Below, in pieces: positions 12,464 to 24,999 of a stretch of DNA of 64,000 nucleotides (position 1 is the stretch's first letter; the number at the start of each line of letters is the position of its first letter). Source of the DNA: Albifimbria verrucaria (taxonomy: Eukaryota > Ascomycota > Sordariomycetes > Hypocreales > Stachybotryaceae); the NCBI GenBank assembly GCA_020081605.1, contig JAHREC010000013.1:6758001-6822000 (forward strand). Direction: 5' to 3'. The position numbers and the translations under genes are program-made. The notes under the pieces were generated by a model. The model did no database searches. It was not told the DNA's origin and saw nothing but the letters and a program-made list of their open reading frames with translations.

Positions 12464-12502
12464 CTTGCTTGTGCATCAGAGCTAAGTCGTGACACAAGCA
12501 AG
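12464..12502. repeat. Perfect hairpin, 10-bp stem
   Basis: CTTGCTTGTG (12464-12473) and CACAAGCAAG (12493-12502) are exact inverted repeats around a 19-nt loop. Its function is unknown. Confidence 0.8.
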
Positions 12503-13278
12503 CCTTATAGCCATTAAGCCCTTGTTTCACCAAAGTCATGGAGCCTTGCGACTTGGCTGCTGACGTCCAAGCGTCTTTATACACTTCAAGGTGAAAGGCA
12601 CTTCACTCTTATTACGTATCACCTAATTTAGGAAGGTATGAGTACAGTAATGTACTGCTTTGTTGTCGGACTTCCCTACGAAGCATGTAGTATGCCTTAC
12701 CACTGACGTGGGGGCACCGAGATAGGCACATCAGTCCCTTGCCGAGAACACAATCATCTGTGAGGAACAAGCGCAATTGCGGCGCATTCAGACAAATGAA
12801 ACTAAGCCCCAGGGTATGTACAGCCACTCAAACTGAAAGAGTATTGGGAAGTTTTATCCGTAAGGCACCCTCTAATCATACCAATAGTGTAGTCTGAGTT
12901 TAGCCCACGACGTCCTACCATCCTGGTTTGCGCAGCCTTCAACTCCATGTTTTTGGAAGCACTTATGGTTGTTAAAGGACAGGAACCATTGCTACATGCT
13001 CAAGATACTTACGCTTACTGACGAGAGTTAGGATGGTCAGTGCCATACTACGAAACTGGTCTTAACGCGCACATCATACACAGCCACACGTTGAAGATGT
13101 AGGCATCCAATCAGCCATTCTCTCAAATTGAATTCCTGCTGTATTCCAGTTTACTGGACAGCATGGGTTGACAGATAGTTAAGTAGCAGCCTAAGCATCC
13201 ATCGAGTAATCGGGTCTGCTTTCCTGCATAACACTCCAGCTTTGCTCTCATCTCACGCCTAGACTGAGGAGCAGCACA

Positions 13279-15020
13279 ATGCTGTTAATCTTTATGAATA
13301 CCGACTTATTTCTACTTTTGTTCTTCTTTTTAGCCTTTTTGTTTCTTATACTGGCTTCCTTGGCTGGTTTATTGTTCACATTAGGTGTCTTTCGAGGAGC
13401 CCTTATACGATGGAGATTTTACAGAATGAAGGCCCAAGGCATTGTAAGTACGTTCATTTTGAATCAAAAGACAGCACTTACGAATATAGCCCATTATGGA
13501 ACCGTACTCGCTATTCTTAGGGCACATTAAGTTGGTGCTTAAGATAAGAAAGGAGCTACCAGAAGATGCACATCCGTGTCATATCGGTATGAATATCATC
13601 CAGAACTGGCGAGAATACTTTCCAAGAAGTTCAGAATGCCCCCAATAATCTATTTAGACCAGTGGCCGTTTTTTGAACCCATTGCTGCTGTTGTATCGCC
13701 TGAACTATGTTCACAGTTCACTCAAGAGTACCCGCAACCACTACACCGCACCATTGCGTGGGGCAATAAGCCGTTGACGGATGGACGGGACTTCCGGTCT
13801 CTGGATCGGGATGGCTATGCGATTTGGTGGGAGAGACTTCATCCTGGGTTTTGGCTCAAAACCTGGCGTTACATATGGGTGTTCTGGTTGAAGAGACATG
13901 TATTTTTACAGATACGCTGCGACAGAAGTGTGTTACCGACAGTGGCTGGGGTGAGGTGTTTACACTCTACGACAAGGTCTTAGGTGTAACCTTTGACATT
14001 CTTACCAGAGTATTCGTGTAAGAAAACCATCTCACGTAAAGGCCATGAGAAAGATTGCTAATCCATAGCAGTGGCCTCCGTGTCCACGAGCAGAAACAGA
14101 CCGACCGTTACGGACCGCTTCGCAAAGCCCTGCGAGACGTGATGGGTTCCGGATGGCCCGACTTTACCATCGTTCGGTTGTACCGTTTAACGCGCAAGTT
14201 CAAGAACTTCATTTCCACCCAACACGAGATAATGCGAAGTTTTCTCCAGCCTCCTGTACAATTGCGGTTAGAAGAATCTGTGGATCTCGACAATAGGAAC
14301 ACGGTGGTGGACCATGCCATTAAAACTCTGCGTGCGAACGGAGAGCACCCCGACGTGGGCTTCGTTGATGATGTCGTTGCTAACTTGAAGCTGTTATTAC
14401 GAGCCGGGCTTACAAGAACATCTCTATCAATGTAAGGCGCCCCATACTCCCGTATTGAAAAGGTGCCGGCGTGTTCTAACGAATGGGTAATTTGTGGTCA
14501 CAGTTGCTGGCTTTTCTACGAAATTAGCAAACGTCCAGAAGTTCTCAAAAACATCCGAGCAGAACATGCGAAGATCCTTGGTAAAAATTCTCAGCAAGTC
14601 AAAGAAACTCTGCTTCAACATCCAGAAATATTGAAAGAGCTACAGTATACATCGGCTGTCATACAAGAGACGCTCAGACTCCATGTGTCGGATGGTACCT
14701 ATCGTCAAGCAGCCCGTGGCCACACTCTAAATCTGAGAGGTATGCGGTACCCCGTTGACAATATGATCATTCAGACAATGCCCAGAGCCATGAATTTTCA
14801 CCCAGAACTTTGGCCACGCGTGACAGAGTTCATACCGGAGCGATTTATGGTCCCGGAGCGTGACCCACTTCATCCTATCAAGAATGCTCACAGGCCTTTT
14901 GAGTTGGGAACATACCGTTGCATTGGAGAAGAGCTAGCTATGATGAGTATGAAGGTGGTTTTGGTGTTCACACTTATGGAGTTAGATATTGAAGTCAACT
15001 ACCCCTCTGGGATGAAGTAA
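13279..15020 (+). CDS. Cytochrome P450 monooxygenase
   Basis: This is a membrane-anchored haem oxygenase of about 524 residues. Introns are 13444-13489, 14018-14068 and 14432-14503. The N-terminus is one long hydrophobic anchor (residues 8-35) followed by basic residues and a Pro-containing hinge (QGIPIMEPY). Family landmarks are QETLRL (ExxR, K-helix), FIPERF (PERF), and the haem loop FELGTYRCIGEELA with its cysteine. It resembles P450s of fungal secondary metabolism such as the StcS group, but this is a weak call. Two one-base losses at 13624-13625 and 13849-13852 break the frame. The I-helix reads AGLTRT instead of AGxDTT, and the haem loop lacks the usual Arg two residues before Cys. The protein may therefore be diverged or impaired. 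No metabolite cluster surrounds it. Confidence 0.85.
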
Positions 15021-15326
15021 AGGGACGTGGCGCAGACGCAGCGAAGAACGTGGTAAACGGCGAACGTGCGTACCTGTGCTTTGGTGGTTTAGGATCGCCG
15101 ACAGATCTATTGCCTGTTAGAGTGAGGCTAAGGCAAGGACAGAGTCTTGAGTGAGTTATATATCATGACTAGCTGGTATTGTATGCCAGTGATACCAGAG
15201 AAAGGGTTTGCCATGATGGTAGAACTTTTTATGGAATTAATTATCTAACGAGAAAATGTTTTTAAGTCCATCTCGCTCTTCATCAACATCTATCTGCAAC
15301 GCCACTTTACTCCATCCAGAGCCTCC
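15021..15326. other. 3' space between convergent P450 and GH115
   Basis: This is a short convergent spacer with no gene or clear terminator motif. Confidence 0.4.
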
Positions 15327-18300
15327 TTATTTTCCAGGAGCACCAACAGTTCCTGGAGCCGTAGCAAAGTGCGTTCCATCATACTTGCCGACCTGGTCTC
15401 TGCCTACCAGGAAGCTCTCAGGAGGACCCAGGTACGACGCGCGAACGCCACCCAGGTCTACCACCACCTTCTGCACCACTACGCTGGGCATCAGGGCCCA
15501 TACCTTGAGAGTGTATGCACCCTCAGCGCCTAGCTTGAAGCTGGATGTCGAGCTGTTCGTGTGGACACCCCATACAGCATCTGCTACTGCAGTGCCCCAG
15601 CCGTCAGGCATGCTGGCGCCACGCGTAGGACCGACGTACTTAACCCGCTGAGGCGTCGGAGCGGTCTGGCCCGTTGGGTACAGCGCTACGGCGTACTCAA
15701 GCGGGTCGCTCTCGGTCAAATAATTGTGGCTAGGGCTGAGATACAGCGTGACGTTGGCCGTAGAGAAGTTGGAGAACAGGTACACGTTGTACTCCAGCGC
15801 AGGTGCGTCCTCCAAGCTAAGCTTATCGAGGTCGGCGGGAACAAGACCTACACCACCGAGAGTACGGCCGTAGTTCTTGAATGTATGATACTTGGCATCG
15901 GAGTTGCCACCCTTCGTAGTGGTCTGGAAGTGGGGTGCCTCAATAGCCACATGCCCATCGGCCTCGACGAAACCCTTGGTGAAGTTGCCCGGAACGGCGC
16001 GTGAGATCACAGGGAGCTGGATAATGGGCTCGCGGTAAGCGAACCTCTCCAAGTCACGGCAAGGTGTCGTGACGTTGATGTTGACAGTCGTCGTGCTCGG
16101 CGCCTTAGGTGCCTTGCTCCAGTCAATAGAAACAAACACTCGCTCATCGGCGCCATCAGGTCCAACGGTTCCGCTGGACTTGCTCAGCTTAACCCAAGGC
16201 TGGCCGACAGCGGCCTTCCATTCACAGGTTTTGGTGCCGGCGTTGAAGACGTCGAAATAACGCGTGGCAGGGCCGTAGGGATCAAGGGGCGGCAGGACGA
16301 GGACGTTGCCAGAGTTGGCATGGAATTTGTCGTCGCCACCAACACTGGCGTTGGAGCCTTCAACACCAAAGCGGACGTGGCCAGCCAGAGAGACAACCTT
16401 TGACTGGACGTAAGACATGAGGGAAGAGTGTTACGCATGGGCTGCTGCCAGTAGTTGTCATATCCAATGTGAGTTTCTACCTCCTGTTAGTAACTGAGAA
16501 CCGAATAGGATTCTGGACAAAGACTTACGATCCAGCATGTGCTCCCACTTGCCGTCGAGAAGTTCATCCCACTCCTGGGTCAGATCCGAATCCTCATCCA
16601 GCAATGCACGGGCCTGCTCAATCATGTTGTTGGCCGAGTTTCTCTTCTGCAGAGCGTACATGTTGTTCTTGGCTGCAGCAATGTAAATCTCGTTCACGAT
16701 GCGTCCGCCAGTCACCGGGTGCAGGACCATCTCAAAGAACGCAGCCTTGTGCTCCTTGCCGAGCGCACCGTATACCTTTGCGCATCTGCTTCGAGAGCCT
16801 TCCATTGCGCCAGCACGGTCTCAGCCTCAAGGTAGTTGAGCACCGAGTAGGTGCTTGGGTCGACGAGCTCGTACTTGCGACGGGCGGCAAACATGCCGTA
16901 GCGGGTCAGCACCGAGGCAATGTCGTCGGCGTGCTCCTTACCGAACTCTCGCTGCACCCACGCCTTCACCCATTCCTGGGTGGTATCGACGCCGCCCCAG
17001 CGGTCGTGGTCGTAAGCCAGGTCCAGAAGTGGCTGATGGGGATTTCCAGTGGCTTAAGGTCACCAACATTGACGATCCAGATGCGATCAGCCTTGCGGGC
17101 AAAGGCAATGTTAAGCTGCTCTGCCGTCTTCTCCAACTGGATCGTGTTGATCCACTTGTAGTCACGCGGGTCACCAACGTAGTCGAAGTGATAGTAGACA
17201 CCAGCACCTCCTTTGCGGTTCTGCTCCTTCTTCAGCGGCATTCTCCTGATGTTGCCCCAGTTGTCATCAGACCACAGCAGGGTGATGTCTTCGGGAATCT
17301 CCAAACCACGCTCCTGGTAGCTTTGCACCTCCTTGTACAGGCACCAAGACTGCGGAACTTCCGAGAGGTCATCGACACCAAGACCGGAGGCGATAATTCT
17401 TTGTTGGTTGTGGACCAGCTGCTCGAGCATGGCAACAATCACATCAATACCAAGACCTTCAATGGCAGTGTCGCCAGTACCACGCATGGCCATGGTCCAC
17501 AAGCTGTTGCGAGCGTAGGGCTTAGCACGCTGTACGCCATACTCAAAGTACTCATCAATCGTCTTGTTGTTAAGGTTGTACGCCCAGGGGCCCTTGTAAT
17601 AGTTGCCAAACTCGTTCTGCGCACGCATGAGCGGCTCTGTGTGCGAGCTGCCGAGGACAATCTCGTAAGCGTAAACGAGCGGCTGGTTGAGCGGGTCATC
17701 CGTGTACAGCATACTTCCCCAGACTGTGGGCCAGAGGTAGTTGGCGCGCAGACGAAGGAGCAGCTCGCAGACCAGAGCATAGAATTCATGGTTGTAACCG
17801 GCAGAGTCGTTCCAGTTAGGTGGGAACTTCTTTGACACCCAACCTGTCAAGCCGGGCTGTTCGTCGTTCAAGAACAGACCTCTGAACTTGATTGATGGTG
17901 CGCCCTGGGTCTTCTGGTCACGCTTGACATAGATATCCTTGTTCTGTTTCACAGCTACGTCCGCCCAGAAGTACCATGGGCTGACACCAATCTGCTCACT
18001 GATGTCGTAGATACCGTAGATGGTACCTCGCGGCATGCTACCAGCGATGACAAGCGCCTCGGGGATGCCAGGAGCAGGGTTCTTGACGACCTTGCTCACG
18101 AACGACTCCCACTTGCCCTTGATCCTGGAGACGTCGATCTTGCCAGCCTTGACAAGGTCATCGATATACTTGGAATGACCAATGGTTCCGGCGATGACGA
18201 CCGTCTTGGAGGGCTCTGGGTTGGAGTACTGCGGGCCCTCGAAGGACTGCTTCTTCGTTACCGCATACTACAATCACTTCGTTAGTCACCCATTGCCATC

Positions 18301-18653
18301 GCTGGGAAAAATTTGTCAAGGCTAGTGATATCTGGAAATCTCACCTTGGTGTTATCCTTCACATCCACAGGCTGGAACTCGAACTTGGCAGGCTTGGAGT
18401 TCTTCTTCCCGTTGCTCAGCGTATAGTTGGTTCCCGTAACTCGTCCAAAGTCGACAGCTAGATCACCGGCGGCACGGATGACACCCCAATAGTCGTCACC
18501 CGAAACCAGAATCTGACCTTTGCCGACGCCACGGCCAGCGAGCTGGAACGCATCTTTGGGCGCGGCGCCAAAGCCGACGATCTGCTTCTGGCCCAGGCCC
18601 GCAACAACAGAGGCCAGGCCCGCAAGGGCGGCTGCTAGACTGAGAGTTCGCAT
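15327..18653 (-). CDS. Secreted glycoside hydrolase family 115 (xylan alpha-glucuronidase)
   Basis: GH115 enzymes remove (4-O-methyl-)glucuronic acid side chains from xylan. Exons are 18653-18345, 18267-16529 and 16476-15327 (about 1066 residues, usual for fungal members). The start MRTLSLAAALAGLA gives a signal peptide; an in-frame ATG five codons upstream is possible. Recognisable blocks are GTIYGIYDISEQIGVSPWY, FWADVAV, FRGLFLNDEQPGLTGW, LRLRANYLWPTVWGSMLY, SSHTEPLMRAQNEFGNYY, LLWSDDNWGNIRRMP and YYHFDYVGDPRDYKW. The C-terminal part (from about residue 700) matches the GH115 C-terminal domain, with VSIDW and WALMPSVVVQKVVVDLGG. Single-base losses at about 17036, 16777-16779 and 16418-16420 break the frame. 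It converges with the P450. I see no second xylan-degrading gene nearby. Confidence 0.92.
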
Positions 18654-19889
18654 GGCAAACAAGACCAATTGCTCGGCTGTTTGGCTGGTTCAATGGCTTC
18701 TTTGGTGCCAATTGAGCTGCGAGCACAAGAGTGAAGCTCCAGTGTCGGTGAGACGGGGGTGGTTCGCGATGCTCCCACTTATACAAGAACTGACCGGTAC
18801 AGACCTGGGCCAACGATCCAACCCAACCCGACCCAGTCCCTGCATCTCATCTACATTGCAGCCTCCATCATTTCGGTTCAAGTGGCCTCGGCTGCGGAGC
18901 GTCCTCTCATCCCACCAATCGTCCGTCGCAGAGGAACGGGTGCTTTTGCCGCATGTGCCAGCGTCGCATCGTCAAATCGCCCTGCCATAAGCGATCATGG
19001 CAACGACCGGATCTCCACCGGCTCCGCATTCTAGGCCCTTTTTCATGGGATCGCCCGCCGCTCCCCACTTGGAGCTTGTCTGTTCTCCGGTTAAATGGCG
19101 AACCTATAGCAGCTCGTCCTAGTCGACGACGACGGCGATGGGGCAATGCGAAGCAAAACAGCCGCCACGGGTGAAGCAGGAGATCGACTCAAATGAAAGA
19201 AACGAACATGCTTCCCCGCATACGGGTCATCCGATCTCGGTTTTCGATGACCCGGCTGTCAAAAGCCGTAAGCTTGGCTTTGTCTCCCGTAGGCTAGGCG
19301 AGCATGACGTTAAGGGCCAGGACAGCCCCCGTCCTGTCAAAAGAATGCCGGCGAAACCCCATGGGCGGCCCGAATTAGCCGGTATGGCGATGGGGTGCTG
19401 GTGGTCTGGGGTTGCATTGCAGCCCAGGTGGACCGCTCAGGTGAATGCAAAGAGCCCCGGTGGCATTCCGTGGGAGCGGAATTTGGTTGGAGCAGAAACT
19501 ATCAGCGTGACAATTGCAACCCTGCTGGGAAATAAGAAATGCAAAGCAGAACCGTGGTTCAGATAAACATGGGACAGCCCTCGGAGCCTGCAATATCATG
19601 GCCATGCAAGACGGGCGTACGGAGGCATGGCAAACCACTTTGCCATGCAGCTTCATCATCCTTCGCACATTGCAACGGGCCGTCTGGCCCTGGCCTACTG
19701 TCTCAAAAAACCATGGATTCCCTTATACCTAATTGTACACGCGCCAAGACGCCTCCCATGCATACAAAGCCGAGACTGAATGTTGCCCATCCATCAAATT
19801 TGTTTACCCTCGTGTAGCAATCCCTTCTCCCTCCCGCCAAGATTGGTATCAGAAGCACGAAACACCCAATTCATCCACCGCTACCTGCT
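18654..19889. other. Intergenic, GH115 upstream region
   Basis: No coding signal is seen. It should contain the GH115 promoter and the 3' end of the zinc-finger gene. A single TTAGCC (reverse of GGCTAA) lies at 19375-19380, too little to call a regulator site. Confidence 0.4.
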
Positions 19890-21040
19890 CTACGCCTCGA
19901 CCTCGGGCCTCCAAGCGTAACGTGACATGGCCGCCATACGCTCTTCGGGGCTGATCTCGGCGTCGTCGTAGATCATCTTGCCCTTCTTCTCCTTGTCCTT
20001 CTTGGCCTTCTTGTCGCCGGCAGCGTCCTCGCCATCCTCGGCCTTCTTGGGCGGCTTGATGCCCGCCTCGGCCATGCGGATCAACTGGTCGATATCGTCG
20101 CCAGGAGCAGCACCCTCCTGGCCGTTCCAGGCGCCGCCTTGTGTAGGGCGTTGAGGGAGGGCCGAGGCGCCGGGTGGCGCGTTGCTGGACGGTCGAGAAG
20201 GTAGTGAGTCGGGGAGTAGCCGTAGGCGGGTTGCCCGGGAGCACCTGCTTGGTTGAAGCCTTGTTGGAACTGCTGGCCATTCTGTAGCCACATCACATTA
20301 GCATGGTTCTGTCCCATCATGCAGCCACAGTGAAACGTACATATGGTGCCGCCGGCTGGGCATTAGTAGAAGTCACACCCTCCATGGCGCCGGGAGCAAT
20401 GCCCGCAGCCTTTTGAGCGCGGAACTCGGCCAGTCTCTGGAGAAGTTCCTCGGCCGTCTCAATCTTGATCTTCTTCCTCGAGTTCTTGGGCGCGTGGCCT
20501 GGCAGAGGGTTGCCAGTAGCGATACGCCGGTCCTCTTGAGCTTGGTAGAAGTTCTGAATGATGCGGTTGCGGTGCTGGTCAAGGATCTCCTGAGGAATAC
20601 CTTCCATGCCGAAGATCTCGACCTCGAGGCCCTGGCGATTGGGCAGCGCATTCTCGACCTGGTTGAGCGTTTCCTTGTGGACCTGGTTCAGATGCACGGA
20701 GAGACCTGTGGTGGCGCACGGCATCATTAGCTTCGAGAACTTAGGCGCGCAACACTGGAGACAAGGCTCCGCTTGAATGGAGATGAGGGAATGATTGCAT
20801 ACCTCCGGCCGTGTTCAAACGTCTACCGCATCGGTCGCACTTGAAATGCTTCGCCTTCTGATGAAGAATCAGGAGCTTCAGATCCTCGAAATCACGCTCG
20901 CCTGGAGGAATCGCATTAGCAAAGGTCCCTTTCCGAAGCTCAAAAGCTCTCGCGAAGGAGCAGTTCCGTCATACAGTAGTAGCACCAGGGTCGAGCGAGG
21001 ATCTCCTCAACGTCAGGGTGGCCGCGCCGCTTCTGCCCAT
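19890..21040 (-). CDS. BuGZ/ZNF207-type C2H2 zinc-finger protein
   Basis: This is the likely ortholog of animal BuGZ (ZNF207), which binds microtubules and spliceosome parts and loads Bub3; the fungal role is not established. Exons are 21040-20975, 20901-20803, 20705-20341 and 20281-19890 (about 307 residues). It starts [20 protein letters not shown] once a lost A at 21031-21032 is allowed. Two C2H2 fingers follow: WCYYCERDFEDL...HQKAKH and [22 protein letters not shown]. Next come the family block [17 protein letters not shown] and a Gln/Pro/Gly-rich, disordered middle. The acidic and lysine-rich tail contains [12 protein letters not shown] second one-base loss lies in GGGG at 20211-20214. 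All introns are short and the finger exons are split as expected for a conserved gene. Confidence 0.88.
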
Positions 21041-21949
21041 GATGAGCTACTGGAGAAAGGAAGACAGAGCCGGCGTGGCCAAGATGTAGCTTCGGCTTTC
21101 GTCCGTCGAGACGTCGTCGGCGGGCGCGGGAAGGTGGTCGATGAATTGATGCAGATGCGTGGACGCGGCTCGAGAGCGTGAGAATGTGAAGCTGCCAACT
21201 TTGGAAAGCTTCGGTCGGCCAAAGCTCGGCTAAACCTACACCGAGACCAAATGCCCAAGTAGCAGATGCACTCAACACCATCGACGGACGCTTCTTCTTG
21301 AGATGTACTCATACAAAAATATATGAAGATGACTATTAAATTATTAATTATCATACCAGTAGCTACTTAAAGTCTCGAGGTTTATTTTTATTTTTTTATT
21401 TTTTTAATTGTTCACCATGCTCACGCAACTTGGTGGTTCCTCGACTGGCTTACATGGTCACCAAATGTTACCAGTGTCAGACCAACACAGCGCCTGAAAT
21501 CAATACAGAGGTCAACATCCCTCGCCTCACACAATTTCTTCAGTACTTGCAATTCTCTCAATTATTAATCGTCCAAAGACGCCGTTAGACTTTATGCCAT
21601 GTCTTCTCTACTGCCCCGTGTATATCCCGCTTTTCAATCGAGATCCCTAGAGCCGCTGCTCATACTCAGACAATTCCCTCGTGTAATCCATGATGCTCAT
21701 GTCCATTTCGTGTACGTGCATTAATAAGCCCAACCACGCAAGCAAGCCTGATATATCTTCGTGTTTCGCTCCATAATGCAGTTGCTTCCTAAAAGAGCAA
21801 ACCATGATACCCCGTTTCAAAACTCCTCGCTATGCTATTCCACCTCAATAAAGGTGCATGGGAACCAACCTGATCCATCCCAACGCCTCCGCCCATGGGT
21901 ATTCCAAGTCAAGTTTAATAGGTGAACTCGTATTCTATGATTCGTAAAC
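21041..21949. other. Intergenic, AT-rich, no gene
   Basis: It holds a T-rich tract near 21380-21408 and several AT-rich runs. It lies between the zinc-finger start and the 3' end of the second Zn2Cys6 gene. Confidence 0.4.
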
Positions 21950-24900
21950 TCAAACTCCGTTCGGACCACCGTCGGGCCCTGGATCGAACAAATTCATGGG
22001 CCATTGAGAGTTGGGCATGAAGGCCATTTCCACTGGGCCTTGACCCACAGCGCCATCTGAAGAGAGATGGCCCCTGGAACCAGCACCAGTATTTAGAAGT
22101 GTGCTGTTGCTGTAACGCTCCTGGCTAGCTGCTGCCGCATGTTCCCAATCATTCCATGTTGGACCACGACTGTGCCACGCCATGTCTGGATGGCTTGGAG
22201 GTCCAAAGTTCTGGGCAGCCTGTGCCGTGAACGTGGCAAGGGATCTACTTGCATGGAAGGATTTTCTGGTGCTACCGTAACTACAGTGGCAGCGGCAGAC
22301 TGCGCTGATGTGTTGTAGAACAGTGTCTGGTCTGATGCGTACGCCGGTGCTGAGACGCTCTGTGGTTCATCTCCGTATGAAACGGCCGGAAAGACTGTTT
22401 GACCTGCCAGGACATCTTTCCCGTAATAATTCTTCATCGAAGATGCGTCTGATGATGCAAGCGTCGCGGAGATAGTGTGTGAATGGCCGAACCCGGGGTG
22501 GCCGAGAGACTGGCTCTGGCTAAGCATCGCTGGTGGGCTATACTGTGACGCTTTGAAGTCTAGACCTCTCATATCGTGCTCAATCCAGGAGATGGTTCGA
22601 TCCACAATCCGCGTAATGTCGACGAGAAGACTGGTTCCGCTACCTGAGAATTTGTTAGAAAATAAATCTTGCGAGCTTTTCAAGTACGTACCCATCAGTA
22701 TGCTAAGATCCTTGATGGCCATGGTCCAGTGGCCCATTTCATCTTTCAAAGCAGCTAACTGTTCCGGTGACGACTTGAATCGTCGTTCCCAGTGAATCGC
22801 TAATGTAGAGAAGATACAGACGACAAATAATGAGATGTGATACCACGTAGTGTCGATTGCCCTGAATTTGATAACCTCCATGGCGAGGTTCAGCATTTCG
22901 CGTGACGTGGCTTCGGTGATGCGCGTGTTCTCCTCTCGCAGTTGTTTCTCTGTCGCTGGCGCCACAGACGGATGTCGCAAACACAGGCGGACCTCCAAAA
23001 GAACATCTTCGCATAGTAGGCCTGGACAAGTGTTTCGGGTTGCTGAGACTTTTCCGGCCTGAGACAGTCCGGTAGCGCAGCCTCCCACTCGTGTAGTTTC
23101 TCATCCAGAACCTCAAGGACTTGTGTGTACTGACTTAGATCGCGCCGAGCACTGTATAGGTGGGTATAAACTTCCATCATGATTTTCGTAAGCGTTTGAA
23201 GGGCGATTCCAATTTCAAACGGGCACGCTGTGGTTTGCTCCGCATCAACGCCATTCTCGTTCAAGTGCTCGTCTGCGATCGGTTCTGGTATTTCCGTATC
23301 GAACTCCTGGAGGGTGATGATCATCGGACGGCCGAGACGACCTAGCGTAAATACAGAGACGGACACGAGGGACCACCATGCTCTTTTACGAAGCTCCTTG
23401 GTCAAGTTGGTCCCCTGGTCTGTTGTTGTGTCCTTCCGGTGCAGGCCAAGATCTATAGCCTTTTGCAGAGCGAGGCTGACTATCACTGGAGCGCATCCTG
23501 GTTTCGGAAAACTTCGCATATAGATGGCAAGCAATATCAAAGCTTGAACGGCTGGTAGATCGCGAGCGCACAAGACCTCGTAGAACTTGCTCAAAGCAAA
23601 GTGGTAATGCTTGTCAGCCAATGCGGTGAAGTGTATACGCCCTTCCAACTGCCAGTTACGGGCCCCGTAGTTATGATAAATTATCGCGAATATGATGTGA
23701 AGCGTCATATGCTCCGAAGCAGATGGTTCAAAGCCCGGCTCGTCGTAAATTCTGGTTACCTGTAAATCATGGTTAGCCACGAAACCCAGCAAGTTCGAAT
23801 TGGGTGCCAAACCAGTCGCATAAATGTCGGTTTATGCAGAAGAGGAAAATATGGTGAAAAGACAATAAAGTACCAGTCGCAAAATGTAAAGGCGTCGTGC
23901 CGCGAAGGCATGTTGAGTGGCACTACGGGGTTGATTTTGTATGTACTCTGGAGAAACGCCTGATATGACCGCTTATAGAGAGGCACGGTAGGATTAGAAG
24001 GATCCAATGGCTCATCCATGTCTGGCACTTCAAAATCAGCTGCATCGAATGTCATGTCGAGAAGTGTCAGGCGAGTTCCCTTGATCGATTTCAAAGCAGC
24101 CATTTCAGAGTCATTCGTCTGCGGCTGCTCCTCAACCTCCGATCCTGAGGCGCATAGTCTTGGGCGTAGACTGATAGAAGCCGTTGCAGATGAACTATTC
24201 GAGGATGGGCTCTTCGACTTCATCCAAACCGAGCCTGTTTGGGTCCAGTCGTTGGCTGCCGAGGAAGACGAGGATGGTGGATGGGTCTCCGGACTTTCCT
24301 CCAGGTTTTGCTGCATCGAGGCCGGGCCTTGCCAAGGCTTCACATCGACGCCGTTCTCGCCGAGCAACTTTTCGAGGTCACGTATGTACGATAGCATACC
24401 GGACTTCTCGCGCTCCAGTTGTTGCATATAGCCTCTGCGCTCGGTGCGCCCGGTGACACGGTCGGTCACATAGCATTCGAGGTTAAGGTTGGCGCAGTGG
24501 GAACAACCCTCGGGAGTGCATCGCAGCGGATCTTGCGAACCTATAAAGTAACATGGTACGTTAGTAAACTTTACCTATTAAACAGTAATCAAACAGACGC
24601 CATTTGCATATTATATGCAAGGCAAATCAATAGAACAAATGAGACGGTATTGGTTGTATGTCGTCTCAACGAACAGGGATATCGAGACGGCGATTTGTGG
24701 CGTTCGTACCTTGCATCGGTCACATGCCTGGCCAGTTCGTGTATACGACTGGAGGCGGTTCTTGACCACGTTGGAGAAGTCGTCGGGTCCGCGTTCCAGG
24801 CGAGGAGTTTCAGTTTGCTGGCAGCTTGCGAGGCAGGATCATCGGGAGTTGGGCCATCGGTGGATCTTTTGCCAGGCCGCGGTGCGACGTCTGACATGGT

Positions 24901-24999
24901 GCTCGCGGATGCGCCAGAGGCGGTGTTACTGGTGGCTATGGTAGCAACGGTGGTGTCGGTGTTGTTGTTCTTGGCGATATTATTCGCTGAGGAGGTCAT
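21950..24999 (-). CDS. Zn2Cys6 transcription factor with fungal_trans domain
   Basis: This is a predicted nuclear regulator of about 927 residues. Exons are 24999-24710, 24540-23813 and 23759-21950, with a further likely 48-nt intron at 22691-22644. The zinc cluster spans the first intron: CDRCKVRKIRC then DALPEGCSHCANLNLEC, so all six Cys are present. A heptad-like linker follows (LEREKSGMLSYIRDLEKLL), typical for dimerisation. The fungal_trans core has FHILFAIIYHNY-like, LQKAIDLGLHR and LRKRAWWSLVSVSVFTLGRLGRP blocks. The C-terminal third is Ser/Gln-rich. Four one-base losses, near 24804, 24512-24514, 22997-23000 and 22240-22242, break an otherwise conserved protein. The target genes are not known. 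Its closest metabolic neighbour is GH115, 3.3 kb away beyond the BuGZ gene, which is not evidence of control. Confidence 0.87.

Larger units (their letters stand above)
11268..13278. other. 2 kb AT-richer gap with simple repeat and hairpins
   Basis: No conserved coding signal is visible between the kinesin start and the P450 start. The region holds two simple repeats and a group of perfect inverted repeats between 12317 and 12656, listed separately. It should include the P450 promoter, but I see no clear TATA box. Confidence 0.45.

Noticed and set aside
19375..19380. GGCTAA-type xylanase-regulator site upstream of GH115
   Set aside because: A single hexamer about 720 bases upstream is expected by chance.
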